Below, in pieces: positions 6,654 through 12,015 of a stretch of DNA of 12,015 bases. The position numbers and the translations under genes were made by a program. Source of the stretch: Balneolia bacterium (GTDB taxonomy: Bacteria > Bacteroidota > Rhodothermia > Balneolales > Cyclonatronaceae); contig PXDL01000473.1 of NCBI GenBank assembly GCA_003566395.1, forward strand, positions 1 through 12,015, written 5' to 3'. The notes under the pieces were generated by a model that saw nothing but the letters and a program-made list of their open reading frames with translations, made no database searches and was not told the DNA's origin. The stretch's first letter is position 1, and the number at the start of each line of letters is the position of its first letter.

Positions 6654-9005
6654 TTGAACTTCCGATCGCTCTTTCCGGTATTGATTACGTTTCTTGCCGG
6701 AATACTGTGGTATTTCAGTCTGCCTGATCCCCTGTTTGATGTCACTTATTCCACGGTCATCGAGGACCGAAACGGGGAGCTTTTGGGGGCGCGGATTGCC
6801 GAGGACGAGCAGTGGCGGTTTCACCTCGAAACCGAGCTGCCCGAGCGCTATAAAACGGCCGTACTCCATTATGAAGACCGTCGCTTTATGCGGCATCCGG
6901 GGGTGGATCCTCTGGCTTTCGGACGTGCATTTATTCAGAATGTACGCGCCCGCCGTGTAGTAAGCGGAGGCAGTACGATCAGCATGCAGGTTATACGTCT
7001 TTCCGGGGAAAATCCGCCGCGCACACCGGCCCGGAAAGCGCTCGAAATGATGCAGGCCACCCGCCTTGAATGGGCGTATTCAAAGGATGAAATTCTGATG
7101 ATGTATGCCTCCCACGCTCCTTTCGGCGGAAATGTGGTCGGGTATGATGCCGCATCATGGCGCTATTTCGGGCGTCCGGCTGACGAGCTTTCGTGGGCGG
7201 AATCGGCTTTACTTGCCGTTTTGCCAAACAGTCCTTCGCTTATGCATCCGGGCCGGAACCGGCAGGCCCTTCAGCAGAAACGCGACCGCCTGCTTAACAG
7301 CCTCCATGAGGCAGGATACATCGACGACCTCACGCTCGACCTGGCTCTGGGAGAACCGGTGCCTCAGGCTCCGAAACCGGTTCCGGGATTGAGTCCTCAC
7401 CTTCTCGATCGCGTGTATTCCGGGCCTGATAGAGGCAAGAAACTCAGGACAACCATTCATTCCGACCTTCAGCGAAGAGCCTCAGAGGTAGTTTCGCGCT
7501 ATTACGGTAGCTACCGGCAAAATGAGGTGCATAACATAGCAGCCGTTATTGCGGAAGTGAAAACCGGGAAGGTGCTTGCGTACATCGGTAATTCTCCCGG
7601 AGACACCCGCAGTTCGGGCCGTGGGCATCAAGTGGATATCGTGCAATCCCGGCGCAGTACCGGCAGCCTGTTAAAACCCATGCTATACGCCCTCATGCTC
7701 GACAGGGGCGAGCTGCTTCCCCATACGCTTGTCGCCGATGTGCCGACCCAAATCTCGGATTATGCGCCGCAGAATTTTTCCAGAACCTACAGCGGAGCCG
7801 TACCGGCATCGGAAGTTATTTCAAGATCACTAAATGTGCCCTCGGTCAGGATGCTTCAGCAGTTCGGGTTGTCTGAATTTCACAATTGGCTTCAGCTGCT
7901 GGGAATGAGCACCATCGACCGCCCGGCCGGTCATTACGGACTTACGCTTATTCTCGGCGGGGCGGAAGGGACACTTTGGGAACTCACCGGTATGTATGCT
8001 TCCCTTGCGCGGCATCTGCAAATCCGGGATGCGGCAACGCCGGAAAGCCTGCGGTACCGGTTTCAGCCGCTGCAGTATGTGCAGGGTGATGAAGCCGCCC
8101 GTGCTGAATCCGGCTCCTTGCCACTTTTGAGCCAGGCGGCGGTTTGGGCCATGCTGGAAGCCATGAGCGAGGTTAAAAGACCCGACGGAGAAGTTGACTG
8201 GCGCAGATTCGATTCTGCCCGGCGTTTAGCCTGGAAAACCGGAACCAGCTACGGCCACCGTGATGCCTGGTCGGTGGGCGTCACTCCGGAATATGTGATA
8301 GGCGTATGGGTTGGAAATGCCGGTGGGGAAGGGCGTCCCGGCCTGACGGGTGTTCAGAAAGCTGCGCCTGTAATGTTCGATTTGTTTAATCTGATGGAGC
8401 CGACCTCTTGGTTTACTGAGCCGGTTTATCAGACAAAGACCGTGGAAATATGCACAAAAAGCGGCCATCGCGCCGGACCAGACTGCGAAAGTACAGAGTT
8501 GCAATCTATACCCGAAACGGGGCTGGAGACAAATATTTGTCCCTACCACAGCCGAATTCATACCGATGCCTCACAGCAATTCAGGCTTAGCAGCCGGTGT
8601 GCTTCCGCCGGTGAAATGCATGCGGTTTCATGGTTCGAACTGCCTCCGGCTATGGCCTGGTACTACCGGAAGTTTCATTCTTCTTATCGCGGACTGCCGG
8701 ATTGGGCGCCCGGATGTGCTCCTGAGGAGGCGGCGGGAGGTGCCATCGCCCTGCTTTATCCACTACATGATGCCGACATATATATTCCCCTGGAACTGGA
8801 CGGCAGCAGGGGACGTGCTGTGCTGGAAGCGGCGCATCAAAAGGCCGATACGCGTATATACTGGCATTTAAACGGAGATTGGATCGGCACCACGCAGGGG
8901 GAGCATCAGCTCGCCGTTGCTCCTCCACCGGGAACATATAAGCTGACGCTGGTGGATGAACACGGATCCACGTTCGAAAGAGGAATTCGTATTTTGGAAC
9001 CTTAG
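6654..9005 (+). CDS. pbpC: Penicillin-binding protein 1C, bifunctional peptidoglycan synthase
   Basis: A 783-residue class A PBP anchored in the inner membrane. An N-terminal anchor (about 5-23) is followed by a GT51 glycosyltransferase domain with EDRRFMRHPG (74-83; catalytic Glu74), SGGSTISMQ (104-112) and the YASHAPFGGN region (151-160). The transpeptidase domain (about 290-580) has STGSLLKP (Ser338/Lys341), SLN (392-394) and KTGTS (528-532), all intact. The C-terminal BiPBP_C-type domain (about 697-781) is the mark of the 1C subtype. Five Cys occur at 600-688. TTG at 6654 is the likely start: there is no in-frame ATG before the next stop upstream, and the next downstream Met would remove the anchor and catalytic Glu. 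Eighteen Trp residues contrast with the trp genes before it. The alpha-2-macroglobulin gene often paired with pbpC is not adjacent. Confidence 0.92.
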   Translation: MNFRSLFPVLITFLAGILWYFSLPDPLFDVTYSTVIEDRNGELLGARIAEDEQWRFHLETELPERYKTAVLHYEDRRFMRHPGVDPLAFGRAFIQNVRARRVVSGGSTISMQVIRLSGENPPRTPARKALEMMQATRLEWAYSKDEILMMYASHAPFGGNVVGYDAASWRYFGRPADELSWAESALLAVLPNSPSLMHPGRNRQALQQKRDRLLNSLHEAGYIDDLTLDLALGEPVPQAPKPVPGLSPHLLDRVYSGPDRGKKLRTTIHSDLQRRASEVVSRYYGSYRQNEVHNIAAVIAEVKTGKVLAYIGNSPGDTRSSGRGHQVDIVQSRRSTGSLLKPMLYALMLDRGELLPHTLVADVPTQISDYAPQNFSRTYSGAVPASEVISRSLNVPSVRMLQQFGLSEFHNWLQLLGMSTIDRPAGHYGLTLILGGAEGTLWELTGMYASLARHLQIRDAATPESLRYRFQPLQYVQGDEAARAESGSLPLLSQAAVWAMLEAMSEVKRPDGEVDWRRFDSARRLAWKTGTSYGHRDAWSVGVTPEYVIGVWVGNAGGEGRPGLTGVQKAAPVMFDLFNLMEPTSWFTEPVYQTKTVEICTKSGHRAGPDCESTELQSIPETGLETNICPYHSRIHTDASQQFRLSSRCASAGEMHAVSWFELPPAMAWYYRKFHSSYRGLPDWAPGCAPEEAAGGAIALLYPLHDADIYIPLELDGSRGRAVLEAAHQKADTRIYWHLNGDWIGTTQGEHQLAVAPPPGTYKLTLVDEHGSTFERGIRILEP

Positions 9006-9011
9006 TTTAAA

Positions 9012-9075
9012 CTCTAAGAGCCATGATTTAAGTAAGTTTATATGCAGAACTACTGTTTTTTAAATTCTCTTAGGG
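9012..9075. repeat. Inverted repeat after pbpC
   Basis: CTCTAAGAG (9012-9020) can pair with CTCTTAGGG (9067-9075), 9 bp with one G-T pair, across a 46-nt A/T-rich loop. There is no T-run directly after it. It may aid 3'-end formation of pbpC mRNA, but the large loop makes it a weak candidate. The rest of the 231-nt gap up to 9236 holds the promoter of the next unit. Confidence 0.25.
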
Positions 9076-9152
9076 CTTAACGTTGGAAAGCAGTTGCGAA
9101 CCTACTATTTTGATTTGCTATTGTAGCGAGTGGTTTATTTTGCTTTGTGGCT

Positions 9153-9181
9153 TTGACATTTTGGTATAAATAATCTATAAT
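9153..9181 (+). promoter_or_regulatory. Consensus promoter of the exbB unit
   Basis: TTGACA (9153-9158), a 17-nt A/T-rich spacer and TATAAT (9176-9181) match the sigma-70 consensus at all twelve positions. The expected start near 9188 gives a roughly 50-nt leader before the ATG at 9237, unlike the apparently leaderless promoters at the other end of the window. Confidence 0.75.
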
Positions 9182-9223
9182 TTCGCATCATCTTAACGCT
9201 TAATAATCAACTTAGAATAAATC

Positions 9224-9227
9224 GGAG
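9224..9227 (+). promoter_or_regulatory. Ribosome binding site of the exbB-like gene
   Basis: GGAG lies 9 nt before the ATG at 9237. It supports that start, and it stands out because most other genes in the window, including the rest of this unit, lack such a site. Confidence 0.55.
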
Positions 9228-9236
9228 TTTTGTAAT

Positions 9237-9977
9237 ATGACCTTCTCCTTTAGTGTTATCCTCATGCAGGCTACTGCAGATCTACAAAGTGAGGGCGCAT
9301 TCAGCCAATTGGTGAGATATTTTAATGAGGGTGGGCTTTTTATGTGGCCTGTACTTATTTGTGTAATCCTTGGATTGGCAATATTTCTTGAAAGGCTGGT
9401 AACGCTCAACCGAGCAGATATCGATACACGGCAATTCATTCTGGACGTAAAAGAAGCCCTTGATAACGGTGGAATTCCCGCAGCACAAGATTTGTGTGCC
9501 GGCACCCGTGGCCCGGTAGCTTCTGTATTCAATGCCGGTCTGCTCCGTGCCGATGAAGGTTTTGAAGCAGCTGAAAAAGCTATCGTATCTTATGGTTCGA
9601 TTGAAATGAGTTTCCTTGAGCGCGGCCTGGTTTGGCTATCGCTTTTCATCGCCCTTGCACCTATGATCGGATTTACCGGAACGGTTATTGGTATGGTTGA
9701 GGCGTTTGATGCCATTGAAGTTGCCGGCGATATCTCTCCGAGTATCGTGGCCGGTGGTATTAAAACAGCTCTTCTTACCACACTTGCCGGTCTGATCGGG
9801 GCTATTATTCTGCAGGTTTGTTATAATTACTGTGTGTCTAAAATCGACCGTCTTGTTGTTGATATGGAAGAGAGTTCGATTGTACTTATCGATTCTATTT
9901 CACTGATGGAAAAAGGTCAACCGCTCACAGATGTTCCTTCCACGCCACAAACCGGATCTGAAGATAGCGACGCGTAA
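9237..9977 (+). CDS. exbB: MotA/TolQ/ExbB-family proton channel protein
   Basis: A 246-residue inner-membrane protein. The family forms a pentameric proton channel around ExbD/TolR and powers TonB-dependent transport or Tol-Pal. Three membrane segments are visible: about 33-53, 130-155 and 174-198. The conserved core APMIGFTGTVIGMVEAF (141-157) and the Thr-rich KTALLTTLAGLIGAI (176-190) of the third helix, with the channel threonines, are intact; the basic cytoplasmic loop lies between helices 1 and 2. A polar C-terminal tail ends in an acidic segment. It begins a unit with its own consensus promoter and a GGAG ribosome site, and is followed by a strong terminator before the next gene. ExbB or TolQ cannot be separated with certainty; two following ExbD-like genes favour the Bacteroidota-type ExbB/ExbD system. 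No tonB or tolB is in the window. Confidence 0.9.
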   Translation: MTFSFSVILMQATADLQSEGAFSQLVRYFNEGGLFMWPVLICVILGLAIFLERLVTLNRADIDTRQFILDVKEALDNGGIPAAQDLCAGTRGPVASVFNAGLLRADEGFEAAEKAIVSYGSIEMSFLERGLVWLSLFIALAPMIGFTGTVIGMVEAFDAIEVAGDISPSIVAGGIKTALLTTLAGLIGAIILQVCYNYCVSKIDRLVVDMEESSIVLIDSISLMEKGQPLTDVPSTPQTGSEDSDA

Positions 9978-9992
9978 GAAGTTGATTATTTG

Positions 9993-10031
9993 AAACACAG
10001 CCGGATTACTATCGCCGGCTGTGTTTTCTTT
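9993..10031 (+). terminator. Strong hairpin terminator after the exbB-like gene
   Basis: A perfect 12-bp stem AAACACAGCCGG (9993-10004) / CCGGCTGTGTTT (10015-10026) with a 10-nt loop is followed by a T-rich tract (TCTTTTC). It lies 15 nt after the stop of the first gene and before the other three genes of the apparent unit, so it probably lets only part of the transcripts continue. Confidence 0.82.
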
Positions 10032-10092
10032 TCAGCTGCTTGCTAACAACAACCGACTGTCTTGCACGTAATTATCCTAATCTAACACAGCC

Positions 10093-10371
10093 ATGGAAGT
10101 TTTTTCGCAATTTGCACTCATCTTTATGCTTTGTATGCTTGGTCTTTCCATCCTCGGAATTACCATCTTCGGGCTAAAGAACGTTATTACCCAAAAACAT
10201 AAAATTCAGCAAATCGTCTTCTTTTTTATACCGTTGCTGGTTTTTATAGTCGCTTACCTGATTACAGGGAATGTGGGCATTTCAGCTATTTATACGCTGC
10301 TTATCATGCTCGCGCTTAAGTTTTTGGGAATTTTGATTTCCGGCTCCAGAAGCCTAATCTCTAATTTCTAA
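10093..10371 (+). CDS. Small three-helix membrane protein of unknown function
   Basis: A 92-residue hydrophobic protein that I do not recognise. Three membrane segments are visible, about residues 5-28, 39-58 and 62-84, with a basic segment KNVITQKHKIQQ (29-40) between the first two that should face the cytoplasm. There are no catalytic or metal-binding motifs and no signal cleavage site. It is encoded between the exbB-like gene and the first exbD-like gene, 18 nt before the latter, so it is probably made with them and may be an accessory subunit or assembly factor of the channel; that is inference from position only. No Shine-Dalgarno is seen before the ATG, which follows the terminator by about 60 nt. 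Its composition fits a real membrane protein, and there is no competing frame on this stretch. Confidence 0.75.
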   Translation: MEVFSQFALIFMLCMLGLSILGITIFGLKNVITQKHKIQQIVFFFIPLLVFIVAYLITGNVGISAIYTLLIMLALKFLGILISGSRSLISNF

Positions 10372-10389
10372 ACAGAAGGGCTCACCTAT

Positions 10390-10938
10390 ATGCTTAAAAA
10401 GAAAAGAGGACGAGAAGGGGCCGAAATTCCGTCTTCATCTCTGGCCGATATTGCATTTCTTTTGCTGGTGTTCTTTCTCGTTGTTACAACCATCGATATT
10501 GACACGGGTATCGGTCTGGTACTCCCGCCTCCACCCGATCCTGAGCAACCCCCACCGGAAGTTCGCGAGCGTAACATGCTCACCATTCTGATGAATGAGC
10601 GCGGTGGTATTCTGATCAACGAGCAGCGCGCCAGCCTGCAGGATGTTCAGGAAATAGTTGTCCGGCACGTAACCAACCAAGGGCAGGATCCGAACTTTTC
10701 GGAATCGCCGAGCCAGGCTGTTGTTTCCATTAAAACAGACCGAAACACCGAGTATGAGCCCTATATCGCCATGCTTGATGAAGTGATCGGAGGCTACAGA
10801 GTTATTTGGAATGAACAGGCCCGTCAGCGGGGATATACCGATTATGCTGCCTACAGGCGTGTGGAAGGTGAACCGAACCCGATTCGCCGCGAATTCCCCA
10901 TGAACATTTCTCTGGCCGAACCCGATCCGGGATCTTAA
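10390..10938 (+). CDS. exbD: ExbD/TolR-family protein, first copy
   Basis: A 182-residue single-pass membrane protein, the rotor-like partner of ExbB. The short basic cytoplasmic N-terminus (MLKKKRGRE) precedes the membrane helix at about 18-37. Within it SLADIAFLLLVFFLV carries Asp20, matching the proton-carrying Asp of ExbD. After the helix comes a proline-rich segment (PPPPDPEQPPPEV, about 46-58) and then the periplasmic ExbD domain (about 60-135). A C-terminal extension of about 45 residues, rich in Tyr and Arg (around 146-158), goes beyond the usual 140-residue E. coli length. It lies 18 nt after the small membrane protein and 22 nt before the second copy, with no clear ribosome site. 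The family call is firm; the particular energised partner is unknown. Confidence 0.9.
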   Translation: MLKKKRGREGAEIPSSSLADIAFLLLVFFLVVTTIDIDTGIGLVLPPPPDPEQPPPEVRERNMLTILMNERGGILINEQRASLQDVQEIVVRHVTNQGQDPNFSESPSQAVVSIKTDRNTEYEPYIAMLDEVIGGYRVIWNEQARQRGYTDYAAYRRVEGEPNPIRREFPMNISLAEPDPGS

Positions 10939-10960
10939 TTCTTAACTTCCTACATCAGCT

Positions 10961-11428
10961 ATGTCACATTTTAAAAAGAAGCAATCCGGTACAAGTCAGG
11001 AAATTCCTACCACGTCTATGCCGGATATTATCTTTATCCTTTTGATATTCTTCATGGTTGTGACGGTCCTGAGAGAAGTTGAGCTTCTGGTTCGTCAGGA
11101 TTTGACCGACGCCGAGAATATTGAACGAATTGAAGAAAAACGACTGGTCAGCTATATCTATGTGGGCCCGCGCATACTTTCCCCGGGGAATTATGGCGAA
11201 ACCAGGGTTCAGGTGGATGACGCCCTTGTCGCTCCCGAAGATTTCACTGCAATTCAGAACGTGATGCGGCAACGACGTACCGAAGAGCCCCGTCTGATCG
11301 TCTCCCTGCGTGTTGATTACGAATCCGAGATGGGAATCGTCAGTGATATTAAACAGGAACTCCGGTTTGCCGACGCGCTGAGGATCAATTACTCTACCCG
11401 CCGTGCAGAAGGGGCTGAAGAGCTCTGA
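10961..11428 (+). CDS. exbD: ExbD/TolR-family protein, second copy
   Basis: A 155-residue paralogue of the preceding protein. The basic N-terminus (MSHFKKKQ) leads to the pattern TTSMPDIIFILLIFFMVVT with Asp22 at the place of the channel Asp. The periplasmic part (about 42-150) has no proline-rich segment; it includes an acidic stretch near ENIERIEEK (52-60) and the typical beta-strand pattern around RLIVSLRVD (110-118). The two copies are clearly different outside the membrane helix, so this is not a recent duplication. Two ExbD proteins beside one ExbB is common in Bacteroidota and suggests a mixed ExbD pair in the pentamer; that stoichiometry is inference. A terminator follows 26 nt after the stop and ends the unit. 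Confidence 0.9.
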   Translation: MSHFKKKQSGTSQEIPTTSMPDIIFILLIFFMVVTVLREVELLVRQDLTDAENIERIEEKRLVSYIYVGPRILSPGNYGETRVQVDDALVAPEDFTAIQNVMRQRRTEEPRLIVSLRVDYESEMGIVSDIKQELRFADALRINYSTRRAEGAEEL

Positions 11429-11454
11429 TTCGTCTCTGACCACACATATTTATC

Positions 11455-11489
11455 AAAAAAGGCTGTTCAGTTTCTGAGCAGCCTTTTTT
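11455..11489 (+). terminator. Terminator of the exbB-exbD unit
   Basis: GGCTGTTCAG (11461-11470) pairs with CTGAGCAGCC (11474-11483) over 10 bp with one G-T pair and a 3-nt loop. It is flanked by six A before and six T after, so it can act on either strand. It separates the exbD genes from thiL. Confidence 0.88.
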
Positions 11490-11502
11490 GCTTATTATAA
11501 GC
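11490..11502. repeat. 13-bp palindrome upstream of thiL
   Basis: GCTTATTATAAGC is a perfect inverted repeat (6 bp arms, one central base) starting at the base after the T-run of the terminator, 50 nt before thiL. It could be an operator or a chance A/T-rich palindrome; nothing else supports a role. Confidence 0.3.
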
Positions 11503-11552
11503 CTAAATACACCGGATCTCTAAAGTCGCACAATCAGAATTAAAGTATTTGA

Positions 11553-12015
11553 ATGAAAGAAAACAGATTTACCCCTATCGAGAAAATTGGCCGTTCAGGC
11601 CTTCTGGAGCGTATAACATCACGCTTTAACCGCCATGATGAAGGCTTGGTTTACGGAATCGGCGATGACGCAGCCGTACTCGATCATCAGAAAAAAGAGG
11701 GGCACCTTCTTCTCAGCTCCGAAATTTATAACGAAGGCGTTGACTTCGATCTGGTTTATACTCCGCCCGAGCATCTGGGGTATAAAGTAGTTTCAATGGC
11801 GGTATCGGATATTCTCGCAATGAACGGCACGCCTGAGTTTATAATGATGAACCTCGCCCTTACCAACAAAATTTCTGTTGAAATGATCGAGAGTTTCTAC
11901 CTGGGGGTGGAGAAAGCCTGCAACGACTATAATCTTAAGCTCGTGGGTGGAGACCTCGGGGCGGCGCAGTCGGCCGTTTCGATATCTGTGAGCGTACACG
12001 GCCGGGCCGAAAAAC
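11553..12015 (+). CDS. thiL: Thiamine-monophosphate kinase, 5' part
   Basis: The first 154 codons of a gene that continues past the right edge. ThiL phosphorylates thiamine monophosphate to thiamine diphosphate with ATP. The visible part shows the family's N-terminal ATP and Mg-binding features: IGDDAAVL at about 36-43, the EGVDF segment at about 60-64, the HLGYKVVSMAVSDILAMNGTP region (about 72-92), and LVGGD at about 130-134. HLGYK and the FYLGVEKAC segment resemble ThiL of Bacteroidota. The usual Thr after GGD is Leu here. The start is fixed by a TGA immediately before the ATG; no Shine-Dalgarno is present. It follows a terminator, so it should have its own promoter, which I could not identify with confidence. 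No other thiamine gene is in view. Confidence 0.9.
   Translation, partial: MKENRFTPIEKIGRSGLLERITSRFNRHDEGLVYGIGDDAAVLDHQKKEGHLLLSSEIYNEGVDFDLVYTPPEHLGYKVVSMAVSDILAMNGTPEFIMMNLALTNKISVEMIESFYLGVEKACNDYNLKLVGGDLGAAQSAVSISVSVHGRAEK

Noticed and set aside
10964..11443. A 159-codon open frame on the minus strand opposite the second exbD
   Set aside because: Mirrors the coding pattern of the exbD frame; no promoter, ribosome site or recognisable motif.
11491..11552. A TPP riboswitch before thiL
   Set aside because: Only about 60 nt are available between terminator and ATG, and no conserved thi-box segment is visible.
1..12015. Mobile elements, CRISPR arrays, tRNA or rRNA genes
   Set aside because: No transposase-like frames, regularly spaced repeats, or cloverleaf/rRNA sequences were recognised by eye on either strand.

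Overview
The window looks like chromosomal DNA from the Bacteroidota/Rhodothermota/Balneolota side of the FCB group (inference). Reasons: most starts lack a Shine-Dalgarno; two promoter -10 elements fit the TAnnTT form known from Bacteroidota; a zinc-type Fur regulator sits beside a MerC-family gene; an ExbB gene is followed by two different ExbD genes; and the ThiL start resembles the Bacteroidota type. No mobile element, tRNA, rRNA or CRISPR array is visible.

Layout. (1) 1-620, minus strand: a Fur/Zur-family regulator followed 7 nt later by a MerC-family membrane gene that runs off the left edge. Their promoter carries a 15-bp palindrome that probably serves as the zinc-dependent operator. 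(2) 734-904, plus strand: a trp leader region with a consensus-like promoter, a 16-residue leader peptide with three consecutive Trp codons, mutually exclusive RNA hairpins and an intrinsic terminator. This is a classical ribosome-mediated attenuator too short to appear in most gene calls. (3) 944-6548: trpE, trpS, trpG, trpD, trpC, trpF. Tryptophanyl-tRNA synthetase is inserted between the two anthranilate synthase subunits, and trpB and trpA are missing from the cluster. (4) 6654-9005: pbpC (penicillin-binding protein 1C), same strand, starting at a TTG. (5) 9153-11489: a separate unit from a perfect TTGACA-17-TATAAT promoter, encoding an ExbB/TolQ/MotA-family proton channel, a 92-residue three-helix membrane protein of unknown function and two ExbD/TolR proteins. 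A strong hairpin terminator follows the first gene and another ends the unit. (6) 11553-end: the first 154 codons of thiL.

How it works together. Scarcity of charged tRNA-Trp should stall the leader ribosome on the WWW codons, permit the antiterminator and raise both the biosynthetic enzymes from chorismate to indole-glycerol phosphate and the synthetase that charges the tRNA. The synthetase would then feed back on the attenuator. The biosynthetic enzymes themselves are strikingly poor in Trp (5 in about 1,830 residues). The ExbB/ExbD unit probably energises TonB-type transport or a related envelope process using the proton gradient; an internal terminator probably sets more ExbB than ExbD.
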